Source of the DNA: Paenibacillus endoradicis | Lineage (GTDB): Bacteria > Bacillota > Bacilli > Paenibacillales > Paenibacillaceae | Assembly: GCF_024721975.1 (NCBI RefSeq) | Contig: NZ_JANQBB010000001.1 | Coordinates: 930,001 to 994,000 of the forward strand | DNA length: 64,000 nucleotides | Reading direction: 5' to 3' | In this document: piece by piece, positions 43,509 to 52,126 of the stretch | How the letters are laid out: the number at the start of each line of letters is the position of its first letter | Numbering within the stretch: the stretch's first letter is position 1 | Program-made: the position numbers and the translations under genes | The notes under the pieces: model-generated | What the model was told of the DNA's origin: nothing | Databases searched by the model: none | The model's input: the letters and a program-made list of their open reading frames with translations, nothing else

Positions 43509-44336
43509 TTGTACCGTAAATCGTTTATTATCGTTCTAAGTTTTATCGTAATGATAGCTATTAGTTTAGTAGTTATTTTTACCATGACGGTGAATAAGAC
43601 AACTGGGATAGCAGTACTAATGTATCATGACTTTGGTTACAGAGGTAATCCTGCCGTTATTAACAAAGAAGTTTTTGCTGATCAGATGAATTCACTTGCT
43701 GAACATGAATTTAACGTAATCTCTATGGAACAATATGTAGATTACATGGAAGGGAAAATTGAACTTCCTAAAAAATCAGTTTTGATTACATTTGACGATG
43801 GCTATGAAGATTTTTATGAGATCGCTTATCCAATTTTGCAACAACATCAGTTTCCTGCGACTAATTTTGTTGTGGTGAAATCATCAGACGAACCTAATCC
43901 GGAATACTTTCCGCATCTGACTTGGGATCAAATGAGAGAAATGAAAGCCAATGGGATGAGCTTTTATAGCCATACCTATGATTCGCATATAAAGATTAAT
44001 GAAGAGGAAGATAAGTATCCATTATTAGCTAATTATCTAGAGGGCGAAACATCTTTGGAGTATAAAGCACGCGTTCGTGAGGATTTGGAAAATGCACAAA
44101 AGTTGCTTGTAAAAGAGCTAGGCGAACAAGCAAACATCTTAGCTTTTCCATATGGCAGCTACAGTGATGAGCTGCTAGAGGTAATGGATGAGATCGGTAT
44201 TGATCATGCATTTACAATTAAACGTGGCATTAACGAACGTGGTGGAGATGGCATATATTATCGTATTAATGCAGGCTTATCTTCGTTAGATGGGGAAGGG
44301 CTTGTTAGAAAAATTGAGGAGTTTTATCAAAAATAG
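43509..44336 (+). CDS. Polysaccharide deacetylase family protein
   Basis: 275 residues. An N-terminal signal anchor (about 5-28), then the NodB domain: VLMYHDFG, ITFDDGYEDFYEIAYPILQQHQFPATNFVV (the DD catalytic/metal motif) and SFYSHTYDSHIK (HxxxH-like). Late motif LAFPYGSYSDE. It would deacetylate a cell-wall or exopolysaccharide. TTG start at 43509, about 8 nt after TTGGAGTG. Monocistronic, terminator at 44345. Confidence 0.88.
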   Translation: MYRKSFIIVLSFIVMIAISLVVIFTMTVNKTTGIAVLMYHDFGYRGNPAVINKEVFADQMNSLAEHEFNVISMEQYVDYMEGKIELPKKSVLITFDDGYEDFYEIAYPILQQHQFPATNFVVVKSSDEPNPEYFPHLTWDQMREMKANGMSFYSHTYDSHIKINEEEDKYPLLANYLEGETSLEYKARVREDLENAQKLLVKELGEQANILAFPYGSYSDELLEVMDEIGIDHAFTIKRGINERGGDGIYYRINAGLSSLDGEGLVRKIEEFYQK

Positions 44337-44344
44337 AACACGAT

Positions 44345-44381
44345 AAAGCCATCGTTTACAAACTAAAACGATGGCTTTTTT
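44345..44381 (+). terminator. Terminator after the deacetylase
   Basis: AAAGCCATCGTTT and AAACGATGGCTTT with an 8-nt loop and a T tract. Confidence 0.92.
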
Positions 44382-44383
44382 CT

Positions 44384-44829
44384 AATCACACAGAGGCAGT
44401 ATAATGAGCTTTATTCTAATTACAAATCCGGCTTTTGCTAAGGCATTCACATAGGTTGATAGTTCACGGTCCGATAATGTTAACGTACTTTCGTTAAGCG
44501 ATACTGAATACCAGGATTCATTGAAATAACATTTTTAAAAAACAAGCGTATCATTTTCTGCAACAACACATTTATGTATAGGTAGACCTACCCCATAGTT
44601 CTGATGCTTTGCGTACCCCCTGATATTGCAAAGATTGATCGCTTCCACAGCCTATCTCCAGCATCTTTTTCCCTGAGACATCACCAAAAAGTTGGCATTG
44701 TACATCTGACACAAATGATCCATAAAGAGGGAGGGCGGTTGCTCCTAAGATATCATTTCCTTTTGTATCCCAGTACATAAGAAATAAACCAGTTTCTTTT
44801 CCATTTTTCAGATCTCCTTCGAAATTCAA
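44384..44829 (-). pseudogene. Remnant of a class I SAM methyltransferase
   Basis: The first 85 codons (44829 down to 44575) give an N-terminal methyltransferase piece with motif I KKMLEIGCGSDQSLQYQ, then run into RSTYT and stop. Downstream (about 44384-44540, minus strand, another frame) a C-terminal piece is readable: ESWYSVSLNESTLTLSDRELSTYVNALAKAGFVI, characteristic of the same kind of methyltransferase. The middle of about 100-120 residues is missing, so this is a deleted, decayed gene. TTG at 44829 abuts the arsB stop. Being in the ars cluster, it may have been a methyltransferase co-transferred with arsRB (inference). Confidence 0.8.
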
Positions 44830-46122
44830 TTAGTGTATGATACTAAGCCATAAGTAAAGCCCTAATAGTGTACTAAATAGAACAGGGATTGTTAAAATGA
44901 TTCCTATCTTAAAGTAATAGCCCCATGTTATTTTCACACCTTTTTTGGCAAGTACATGTAGCCACAACAAGGTAGCTAATGAACCAATTGGAGTGATTTT
45001 AGGGCCTAAATCAGAACCAATCACATTCGCATAAATTAGAGCTTCTCTTATCACACCACTTGTATTTGTGCCTTTAATTGCTAAAGCATCAATCATAACC
45101 GTAGGCATATTGTTCATAATTGACGAGAGTATGGCAGCAATGAAGCCAGTACCAATCGTTGCCACGAATAAACCTTGATCTGCTGTCCATTGAAACACTT
45201 TTCCAAGCTGTTCCGTAAGTCCAACATTTCTCAGCCCATAAACCACAACATACATTCCAATAGAAAAGACGACAACCGACCAAGGTGCTCCCTTGATCAC
45301 TTTACCTGTTTGAACAATTGGACTTCTGCGTGCTGCAATAATAAATATGATTGCTGCTATACCTGCAATAATAGACACAGGAATATGGACAAACTCGCTT
45401 ATTAGGTAAGCAATTAATAGAGCCGCTAATACAATCCATGATAGCTTAAACATGCGCATATCTTTTATTGCATGACGAGGCAGTTTTAGCTGGTTAAGAT
45501 CATAGCTCTTAGGAATACTTTTCCTGAATAACAAGAATAAAACCAGTAAACTAGCACCAACTGCGAAGATATTCGGAACAATCATTCGACTTGCATACTC
45601 TGCAAATCCAATTCCGAAGAAATCGGATGAAACGATATTAACCAAGTTACTGACAACAAGTGGAAGAGAGGCCGTATCAGATATGAACCCGCTAGCCATA
45701 ATGAATGGTAGTATCATTCGATCGTCAAATTTTAATGCCCTAACCATAGCAAGCACGATTGGAGTTAAGATCAGTGCAGCTCCATCGTTAGCGAAGAACG
45801 CTGCAACAGCTGCTCCTAGCAAAACGACATAAGTGAACATAAGATAGCCGTTGCCTTTAGCAAACCGGGCCATATGAAGGGCTGACCATTCAAAAAATCC
45901 AATATCGTCGAGAATTAGTGAAATAAGAATAACTGCTACAAATGCAAGTGTCGCATTCCATACGATACCGGTGACATCCCAAACGTCCTGTAGGTCGACG
46001 ACGCCAAATAGAAGGGCAAGGGTTGCTCCACCAAGAGCAGAATATCCAATGTTTAGACCTTTAGGCTGCCAAATGACGAAAATGAGTGTAATAATAAAGA
46101 TAATAGACGCAAAGACTAACAT
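44830..46122 (-). CDS. arsB: Arsenite efflux permease
   Basis: 430 residues with about 12 helices. [40 protein letters not shown] and [25 protein letters not shown] are the ArsB/NhaD-type permease signatures. It would export arsenite or antimonite. 15 nt downstream of arsR, so arsR-arsB form an operon. No arsC (arsenate reductase) is seen in the window. Confidence 0.93.
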   Translation of the reverse strand: MLVFASIIFIITLIFVIWQPKGLNIGYSALGGATLALLFGVVDLQDVWDVTGIVWNATLAFVAVILISLILDDIGFFEWSALHMARFAKGNGYLMFTYVVLLGAAVAAFFANDGAALILTPIVLAMVRALKFDDRMILPFIMASGFISDTASLPLVVSNLVNIVSSDFFGIGFAEYASRMIVPNIFAVGASLLVLFLLFRKSIPKSYDLNQLKLPRHAIKDMRMFKLSWIVLAALLIAYLISEFVHIPVSIIAGIAAIIFIIAARRSPIVQTGKVIKGAPWSVVVFSIGMYVVVYGLRNVGLTEQLGKVFQWTADQGLFVATIGTGFIAAILSSIMNNMPTVMIDALAIKGTNTSGVIREALIYANVIGSDLGPKITPIGSLATLLWLHVLAKKGVKITWGYYFKIGIILTIPVLFSTLLGLYLWLSIIH

Positions 46123-46137
46123 GTGATCCTCCTTGGC

Positions 46138-46455
46138 TTACTTACAACAATCCGGATTTAACTTATTTAATTGGTCTTTCATAGAAGGTAGCTCCTCAAT
46201 AATACCTATTAAAAAGGGCTTATCCTCTACATTTAATGAATAATAAATCCATTGACTACGTCTGGTTTCTAAGACAAGTCCACCTGTTTTTAATTTTCTT
46301 AAATGCTGGCTTATGTTGGGTTGCGTCGTTTCTAGAATATCTACGATATCGCATACACAAAGTTCTTTCTCTTTAAGGAGAGCAAGGATGTTTAAACGTG
46401 TTCTATCGGCAAGTAACTTCATTGTTTCCGCAAGTGTTTCTATGTTTTTTGTCAA
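46138..46455 (-). CDS. arsR: ArsR/SmtB family repressor
   Basis: 105 residues. The metal-binding helix motif is KELCVCDI (CxC, As(III)-type), followed by the recognition helix TTQPNISQHLRKLKTGGLV. A late CysCys at NPDCCK could add a ligand. Represses arsRB until arsenite binds. The divergent gap holds an 18-bp inverted repeat suited to ArsR at 46545-46590. Confidence 0.94.
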   Translation of the reverse strand: MTKNIETLAETMKLLADRTRLNILALLKEKELCVCDIVDILETTQPNISQHLRKLKTGGLVLETRRSQWIYYSLNVEDKPFLIGIIEELPSMKDQLNKLNPDCCK

Positions 46456-46544
46456 AAAATCTCACTCCTTTACTTTATCTCTAAATTTGGTGTGGCATTG
46501 ACCACACTCTATACCGTTCCCTTACAGTTTTTATTATACATAGT

Positions 46545-46590
46545 CTTATATATAAGTAAACAATTATATTAGTGTTTGCTTATATATAAG
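46545..46590. promoter_or_regulatory. ArsR-type operator
   Basis: Arms CTTATATATAAGTAAACA and TGTTTGCTTATATATAAG (one mismatch) with 10 nt between. AT-rich imperfect dyads of this kind are ArsR/SmtB targets; it lies about 90 bp upstream of arsR. Confidence 0.65.
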
Positions 46591-46608
46591 TTATCTTTAT
46601 TTGAAATA

Positions 46609-46625
46609 ACTTGCAAACTGCAAGT
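46609..46625. promoter_or_regulatory. MarR operator copy 1
   Basis: ACTTGCA-AAC-TGCAAGT, a perfect 7-3-7 palindrome 34 bp before the marR start. The same element precedes the flavoprotein gene at 47141-47157. Confidence 0.72.
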
Positions 46626-46658
46626 ATTTGATTTAAACTAATAGTAGAGGTGATGGCA

Positions 46659-47108
46659 ATGGAGAATAACCCTAGAGAATTACTACAAATCATGGCTCGA
46701 CGCTTTGGTTTGCTTAATAAAAACTGCTGTACCATAGGTAATAACGACATCTCATTAATTCAAAGTCATATTCTTTATGAGATTGCTCGTCAAAGTATAC
46801 CATCCATGCAACAGGTCGCTGAGACACTGGGAATGGATATCACAACGTTCAGCAGACAAGTTCAAACTTTAATTAAAAAGAGCCTTGTTAAGAAGACACC
46901 TCTACCTGAAGATAGAAGAGTCTATATACTAAACTTAACCGTTGAAGGTAAATTTATTGCAGATGCCATCGATCAAATGATGAACGATTATTTAGAAGAA
47001 GTTTTTTCATTCATGAATGATATTGATAAGGAAAACGTAATGCGTTCCCTAAAACTACTCAACGAAAGTATGCTAAAGTCCAAAATGTGTTGTACACCAA
47101 TGGGGTAA
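46659..47108 (+). CDS. Cys-rich MarR family regulator in the arsenic island
   Basis: 149 residues. Winged helix: MQQVAETLGMDITTFSRQVQTLIKKSLVKKTPLPEDRRVYILNLT. Cys pairs stand at both ends: LLNKNCCTIGN near residue 20 and SKMCCTPMG at the C-terminus, an arrangement suited to binding a thiophilic ion. AGAGGTG lies 6 nt before ATG 46659, preferred over GTG 46650 and ATG 46653. Divergent from arsRB; shares its operator with the next gene. Metal or arsenic sensing is inferred from the Cys pairs and context. Confidence 0.88.
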   Translation: MENNPRELLQIMARRFGLLNKNCCTIGNNDISLIQSHILYEIARQSIPSMQQVAETLGMDITTFSRQVQTLIKKSLVKKTPLPEDRRVYILNLTVEGKFIADAIDQMMNDYLEEVFSFMNDIDKENVMRSLKLLNESMLKSKMCCTPMG

Positions 47109-47140
47109 TGTCATCATTGCTCCATTTGTTTTTCGATAAT

Positions 47141-47157
47141 ACTTGCAAAATGCAAGT
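47141..47157. promoter_or_regulatory. MarR operator copy 2
   Basis: ACTTGCA-AAA-TGCAAGT, identical arms to the site at 46609-46625, upstream of the flavoprotein. Confidence 0.72.
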
Positions 47158-47202
47158 AAATTCTTTAGAGAGCATGATTCACTTTTAGAGGAGGTGTATC
47201 CC

Positions 47203-47232
47203 ATGACGATATTGAAACCTACGACTGATTAA
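47203..47232 (+). other. Nine-codon ORF with strong SD, or a broken small gene
   Basis: GAGGAGGTG is followed 7 nt later by ATG and the peptide MTILKPTTD, then TAA. In the same frame after that stop the reading continues IELSNKGGRKIISIRNEK to a second TAA at about 47287. It may be a leader peptide or a small gene broken by one stop codon. Confidence 0.4.
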
Positions 47233-47314
47233 ATTGAACTTTCGAATAAGGGTGGAAGAAAAATCATCTCGATCAGAAATGAAAAATAACGATTCTAATG
47301 GAGGAAAAATCAAT

Positions 47315-48718
47315 ATGAAAAATATCGAATTTAAACAAACAGACTCTTGCTGTGTATCGCCTTCCATTAAGAAAGAGATGAATATACAACCCACTACAGA
47401 ATCGAATCATTTACCAGTTGCAATCATTGGAGCGGGTCCAATAGGTTTAGCTGCAGCAGCGAATTTAGTGGAGCGCGGGGAGAAGTTCATATTATTAGAA
47501 TCAGGCTCGCATGTAGGCAGTAACATTTCGGATTGGGGTCATGTACGTTTGTTTTCACCTTGGCAATACAATGTAGATAAAGCAGCAGCAAGATTATTGT
47601 CCCAACAAGATTGGAGTGCTCCATCTCCTGATGAATTGCCGACAGGGCAACAATTATTGGAGCAATATTTGATTCCATTAGCTAATCATATGGAAATTAA
47701 ATCCCAACTTATACTAAATACTAAAGTTATAGGTATAAGTAGAAAAGATACAGATAAAATGAAATCGCAACTTCGAGATAGCAATCCCTTCGTGATTTAT
47801 GCAAATGAGAAAGGTACAACACAACGTTATGAGGCCAAAGCAGTAATCGATGCAACAGGCACGTGGGGACACTCCAATCCTGTCTATGCAAGTGGTATCT
47901 TGACGAATGAAGAACAATCTCTGAGTACGAATATTTATTATGGCATTCCAAATGTACAAGGAAAAGATAAGGAAAGATATATTAGGAAAAGCATAGCTGT
48001 AGTTGGTGGTGGTCATTCTGCTTTAAATACTTTATTAGACCTTGCTCATCTCAAAGAGACTCATCCAGAAATGAATATCATTTGGATTATGAGGATGAAC
48101 AGAGTAGAGGACGCATATGGTGGAGAAGCGAATGATCAACTTGAAGCAAGAGGGGAGCTAGGAAGTCGAATTCATCAATTGGTTAATTCCGAACAAATCC
48201 AGGTAGTTACACCATTTAAAATCCAAAAGCTAAGTCGAGAAGCTGGTAAAATGACGATTCATGGTGTATACAAAACAGAGAGTAGGGACTTACCGGGGAT
48301 TGATGAGATTATTGTCAATACAGGTAGTCGACCGGATTTCTCATTCTTGCGAGAGCTTCGACTTAGTATAGATCAAGCAACAGAAAGCATAGAGACTCTT
48401 GCGCCGCTTATTGATCCAAATATTCATAGTTGTGGTACAGTTCGACCTCACGGTGAAAGAGAACTAAGACATTCAGAAAGGGACTTTTACATTGTAGGAA
48501 TGAAAAGTTATGGTAGGGCTCCAACATTCCTTATGGCAACCGGTTACGAACAAGTAAGATCTGTTGTAGCATATCTTTCGGGAGATTATGAGGCAGCAGA
48601 GAAAGTCGAACTTGATTTACCAGAGACAGGTGTATGTAGTATTAATAATTCACTAACGAAAAAGGAAGAGAGCAGTTGTACAACTATTCCTACAAAGAAC
48701 TCTTCTTGCTGCAGTTAA
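47315..48718 (+). CDS. FAD-dependent NAD(P)-binding oxidoreductase of the arsenic island
   Basis: 467 residues. FAD dinucleotide motif VAIIGAGPIGLAAAANLVERG, second nucleotide motif SIAVVGGGHSALNTLLDLA, and GSRPDFSFLREL. This is the flavin-monooxygenase/thioredoxin-reductase-like group that includes proteins called ArsO in arsenic clusters. Cys pairs flank the protein: TDSCCVSP near the start and SSCTTIP plus NSSCCS at the end. GGAGG sets ATG 47315; the longer frame from 47234 has no SD. Controlled by the same ACTTGCA palindrome as the upstream marR. Reaction not proven. Confidence 0.85.
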   Translation: MKNIEFKQTDSCCVSPSIKKEMNIQPTTESNHLPVAIIGAGPIGLAAAANLVERGEKFILLESGSHVGSNISDWGHVRLFSPWQYNVDKAAARLLSQQDWSAPSPDELPTGQQLLEQYLIPLANHMEIKSQLILNTKVIGISRKDTDKMKSQLRDSNPFVIYANEKGTTQRYEAKAVIDATGTWGHSNPVYASGILTNEEQSLSTNIYYGIPNVQGKDKERYIRKSIAVVGGGHSALNTLLDLAHLKETHPEMNIIWIMRMNRVEDAYGGEANDQLEARGELGSRIHQLVNSEQIQVVTPFKIQKLSREAGKMTIHGVYKTESRDLPGIDEIIVNTGSRPDFSFLRELRLSIDQATESIETLAPLIDPNIHSCGTVRPHGERELRHSERDFYIVGMKSYGRAPTFLMATGYEQVRSVVAYLSGDYEAAEKVELDLPETGVCSINNSLTKKEESSCTTIPTKNSSCCS

Positions 48719-48761
48719 ATAATCCATAACATGTGGTAATAAATGTACGATAAGAAATCAA

Positions 48762-48801
48762 ACAGGGAACATTCATCACTTATTTGATGGCTGTTCCCTG
48801 T
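48762..48801 (+). terminator. Hairpin after the flavoprotein gene
   Basis: ACAGGGAACA pairs with TGTTCCCTGT, with an inner CATCA/TGATG extension. T tract weak. Confidence 0.6.
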
Positions 48802-48854
48802 AAGCATTTTAAGACCTGTTAGTATTTAGGGAAAAATATTAAAGTGGGACCTTT

Positions 48855-49766
48855 TCAAGCATATTTCTCCATCATTTTATTTAAATAATTGCGAAAGTCA
48901 TCAACATATGTTTTGGGCGCTATGATTTTTAAATGTATACCGAAGCTTGCTAAAAATTGAAATCCAATACTGTTTTGAGGAACGTAGATTGTTACTAAGA
49001 AAAACTCAGAACTATAGTTTTCAATACTCTTTCGTCCGTATCTTTCAATGAATTGATCTTTTATGCTAGGCGAAATCAATACTTTAATAGGGACTAGTTG
49101 CGGTTGATAATTTGCTTCATGTTCAAGTTCCAATAAAGAATCTCTAGGCTTAAATGTTTTTTCATCTATTTTAAGATTATCGATCCTATATAATTTAAAA
49201 GTTCTGTAACCCATACGATCTAAACAGAATCCTTTCAAATACCAACTCGTTTCGCTAAAATGAAGCTGGTATGGCTCGATAATTCTATTCGTTATATTGC
49301 CGTCTTTATCAATATAATCAAATAAAATTAACCTTCTCTTTAATATTGATTCTTGACATGACCTCAAAGTATGAAGAAGTTCAGAACGACCCTGCCAATC
49401 ATAAAATGACAGTTGTATGGAAGCTTTGAGAGACAGTGGGCTAATCATTGCTTCTATTTTTTTTATCGTCACTTCAACTTCCTCGTTAATTAGAATTTGT
49501 TCTAATCCGCTTAACGCAGTTAATATATTTTCTAAATCGGAGCTACTTAAAAGACGTTTATCAATCTTGTATTCATCCATTATACCGTAGCCGCCATTAA
49601 CTCCGTGGATAGAATAAATTGGAATGTTAGATAAACTTAGTGTTTCCATATCACGTAGAATCGTTCTTTTAGATACTTTAAATAATTGTGAGAACTCGGT
49701 TGTTGAAACAACATTTTTTTGCAGTAAGATCATTATTATAGATATTAATCTTTCGATTTTCTCCAT
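48855..49766 (-). CDS. HTH-WYL family transcriptional regulator (YafY type)
   Basis: 303 residues. N-terminal HTH_11 (ERLISIIMILLQKNVVSTTEFSQLFKVSKRTILRDMETLSLSNIPIYSIHGVNGGYGI), then a WYL domain (about 140-230, RRLILFDYIDKDGNITNRIIEPYQLHFSETSWYLKGFCLDR; the W-Y-L of SWYLKGF) and a C-terminal WCX part. Divergent from the VOC gene across a perfect 43-bp inverted repeat that is the obvious operator. Ligand unknown. Confidence 0.9.
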   Translation of the reverse strand: MEKIERLISIIMILLQKNVVSTTEFSQLFKVSKRTILRDMETLSLSNIPIYSIHGVNGGYGIMDEYKIDKRLLSSSDLENILTALSGLEQILINEEVEVTIKKIEAMISPLSLKASIQLSFYDWQGRSELLHTLRSCQESILKRRLILFDYIDKDGNITNRIIEPYQLHFSETSWYLKGFCLDRMGYRTFKLYRIDNLKIDEKTFKPRDSLLELEHEANYQPQLVPIKVLISPSIKDQFIERYGRKSIENYSSEFFLVTIYVPQNSIGFQFLASFGIHLKIIAPKTYVDDFRNYLNKMMEKYA

Positions 49767-49865
49767 TTTGGCCTCCCTAGCTCGAACAGTTATAAATAAT
49801 CCATTTATGAAAACTCACAAAACTTCCTGATATTCCATTTTAGAAATAAAAAATAAATTTTTCCA

Positions 49866-49908
49866 AAGCTATAATAGGTGACAGAATAGTTGTCACCTAT
49901 TATAGCTT
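49866..49908. promoter_or_regulatory. 43-bp perfect inverted repeat, operator of the VOC gene
   Basis: 18-bp arms (49866-49883 and 49891-49908, left arm AAGCTATAATAGGTGACA) around GAATAGT. TATAAT at 49870-49875 inside the left arm is the likely -10 of the VOC gene, so binding would occlude RNA polymerase. Lies in the WYL/VOC divergent gap. Confidence 0.82.
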
Positions 49909-49943
49909 ATACTTCATTTATTACAAGAAGGAGGTTTTTATTT

Positions 49944-50405
49944 ATGTCAGTTATTGCATACTTAAATTTTGATGGGAATACAGAGCAAGTCATTGAGTTT
50001 TATTCAGAAGCACTGAATTCAAGTGAAGTGAAAAAAGTAAAGTTTAAGGACTTTTCACAAGATCCAAACTATCCTTTGCCAGAAAATGAGTTGAATATGA
50101 TTATGGAGTCATCGTTAGAATTCGCTGGTGGAAAAATAATGATGTCTGATATTCTACCCTCGATGAAGAGCGTAACAGGTGAGTTAGTTAAAGGTAACAA
50201 TATTCTGATTAGTATCGTTATTGATGATAAACAGATACTGGAAAAATATTTTTCTAATTTATCTGTAGATGGTTATGTAATCATGCCGTTATCAGAAGTA
50301 CCTTGGTCTTCCTGCTTCGGAATGTTGGCTGATAAATTTGGTGTTGTTTGGAAGTTTAATAGTGATGCTGATAAGTTTCTTAATAAGGTCATTTCTAAAA
50401 CATAG
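49944..50405 (+). CDS. VOC family protein (PhnB/YjdN-like)
   Basis: 153 residues, MSVIAYLNFDGNTEQVIEFYSEALNSSEVKKVKF start, GGKIMMSDILPS and the C-terminal WSSCFGMLADKFGVVWKFN that characterises PhnB-like glyoxalase-fold proteins. AGAAGGAGG sets ATG 49944; the frame upstream runs through the operator. No known reaction for this subgroup. Divergent from and probably repressed or activated by the WYL protein. Confidence 0.87.
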   Translation: MSVIAYLNFDGNTEQVIEFYSEALNSSEVKKVKFKDFSQDPNYPLPENELNMIMESSLEFAGGKIMMSDILPSMKSVTGELVKGNNILISIVIDDKQILEKYFSNLSVDGYVIMPLSEVPWSSCFGMLADKFGVVWKFNSDADKFLNKVISKT

Positions 50406-50413
50406 TAACTTTT

Positions 50414-50451
50414 CACAAAAAATGGTCTTCAATTGAAGACCATTTTTTGTG
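50414..50451 (+). terminator. Terminator after the VOC gene
   Basis: Perfect 19-bp palindrome with half CACAAAAAATGGTCTTCAA; flanking A and T tracts on either side. Confidence 0.9.
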
Positions 50452-50597
50452 CCTCTTGTCCTAACACATTTGGATATATTTAGGACGATAAGTTTGTGGC
50501 GATCTTACTATAAAGTTGACCGTATCGATTTTTAAAATAATTTATTGAGCTGTTACTATAGAATAATCAATGAAATGCCATTAAACTGATAATTTGA

Positions 50598-50637
50598 TAT
50601 AATGTAATTGATTATAGATGACCAATATATTGGTCAT
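50598..50637 (+). promoter_or_regulatory. fabI promoter region with 20-bp perfect palindrome
   Basis: TATAAT at 50598-50603, followed by ATGACCAATATATTGGTCAT (50618-50637) just after the expected start point. The form is that of a TetR-family operator. The rest of the 341-bp gap (50406-50746) before fabI shows only the terminator at 50414-50451. Confidence 0.65.
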
Positions 50638-50746
50638 TAATAATCGAGTATTAATTACATCACGAAATTCTTGAAAAAGAGGTTATTTGATATTTGAATG
50701 ATTATACGATTTCTGGAGTTTTTAGATTTGTCTAGGAGGATTAATA

Positions 50747-51517
50747 ATGTTATTAAAAGAAAAAAAGATAGTTATTATGGGTGTAGCTAATGAGAGAAGT
50801 ATTGCATGGGGTATTGCAAAATCTCTTCATCATCAAGGAGCTGAACTAATATTTACATACCGTAAAGAGCGATCTCTAGAAAAACTTGAAAAACTTCTAA
50901 AGGATAATGATATTACACCATTGTTTACTGTTTCCTGCGATGTACTAGATGATAACAGTATAAGATCTGCATTTATGGAAATAGAAAATGTTGCTGGTCA
51001 AATACATGGCGTTGTACATTCTGTGGCTTTTGCAGAGAAGGATGAATTACAAGGGGAGTATGTTAATACAACAAGAGAAGGATATATGTTAGCACAAAGT
51101 TCAAGTTCATATTCTCTAGTTGCAGTAGCAAGAGAATCCAAAAGACTTATGCTTGAGGGCGGAAGCATTGTAACTCAGTCCTATATTGGAGCTGAACGTG
51201 TTGTAAAAAACTATAATGTTATGGGTGTTGCAAAAGCGGCATTAGAAGCAAGTGTTAGATACTTAGCTGAGGATTTGGGCAAATATGGGATCAGAGTGAA
51301 TGCAGTATCTGCAGGTCCAATTCGTACATTATCAGCAAAGGGTGTTTCTAGTTTTAACGACATCATGTCCACTATTGAAGATAGAGCTCCGCTCAGACGA
51401 AATACTGACCAAGATGAGGTAGGAGATGCAACGATGTTCCTCATTAGTAATCTTTCAAGAGGAATTACAGGTGAAGTATTACATGTGGATGCTGGTTATC
51501 ATATATTAGGAATGTAA
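50747..51517 (+). CDS. fabI: Enoyl-ACP reductase
   Basis: 256 residues. IMGVANERSIAWGIAKSLHHQGAELIFTYR is the FabI NADH-binding start, and SYIGAERVVKNYNVMGVAK carries the Tyr-x10-Tyr-x6-Lys catalytic set. C-terminus GEVLHVDAGYHILGM. Last step of fatty acid elongation, target of triclosan. Not in an operon with other fab genes. CTAGGAGG precedes the ATG. The upstream palindrome suggests control by an unlinked TetR-type repressor, possibly the one encoded at 18181. Confidence 0.95.
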   Translation: MLLKEKKIVIMGVANERSIAWGIAKSLHHQGAELIFTYRKERSLEKLEKLLKDNDITPLFTVSCDVLDDNSIRSAFMEIENVAGQIHGVVHSVAFAEKDELQGEYVNTTREGYMLAQSSSSYSLVAVARESKRLMLEGGSIVTQSYIGAERVVKNYNVMGVAKAALEASVRYLAEDLGKYGIRVNAVSAGPIRTLSAKGVSSFNDIMSTIEDRAPLRRNTDQDEVGDATMFLISNLSRGITGEVLHVDAGYHILGM

Positions 51518-51544
51518 TTATAGTGAAGATCCATGTATACCAAC

Positions 51545-51588
51545 AAAGACATCCACCTAAGATTGAACTATCTCTGGTGGGTGTCTTT
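51545..51588 (+). terminator. Terminator after fabI
   Basis: AAAGACATCCACC pairs with GGTGGGTGTCTTT (one mismatch), 18-nt loop. Confidence 0.8.
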
Positions 51589-51676
51589 CATGAACCATAA
51601 TTCTTGTATACTAGATAATTCAATATGATATTGTCTCCGATAAACGATGTACATCGATTCATGTTGTATGTAATGT

Positions 51677-52126
51677 TTAAACATCAAATTGTTTTAAATG
51701 ATGGTCAAGATGCTTGTATATTCCTATACCCCATTGCTCAGAAGTTAGTTTCCCAAAAAAAGGATGTGGGTGCGCTGTGCACTTCTCTGGTCCGTTATTT
51801 TGGAATGTGATAATTTTTTGTTTAAGCTTTTCTTTTTCTATGTCAAACTCTCTATTGTCTGCTATCAAAATGGTTGGGATAGTAGACATATTACGGGGTA
51901 ATGTCTTGTCATTGTACATGATTTGTTTTGCAAACCTTCCTACTATTATTCCTAACCAACTCCTAGGTGGAAAAGAAGTTCCCATTGCAATGTCTTGGAA
52001 AGATGAACAATGCGCTAGCATTTGGGCAACATTCATTTTTCCCCATTGTGGTTGTGAATTTGGACTCAATTTGTCAATTCGCTTTAAAACTTCTGCTGCA
52101 CGCATTGGATTAAAAATAGTTTTCAT
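51677..52126 (-). CDS. DUF1569 (DinB-like) protein
   Basis: 149 residues: RAAEVLKRIDKLSPNSQPQWGKMNVAQMLAHCSSFQDIAMG matches DUF1569 proteins, with metal-type His in AHCSS and a C-terminal YKHLDHHLKQF that supplies the usual HxxxHH. Function unknown. A 143-codon frame on the plus strand (51714-52145) covers the same DNA and is regarded as antisense shadow. Isolated gene. Confidence 0.78.
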   Translation of the reverse strand: MKTIFNPMRAAEVLKRIDKLSPNSQPQWGKMNVAQMLAHCSSFQDIAMGTSFPPRSWLGIIVGRFAKQIMYNDKTLPRNMSTIPTILIADNREFDIEKEKLKQKIITFQNNGPEKCTAHPHPFFGKLTSEQWGIGIYKHLDHHLKQFDV

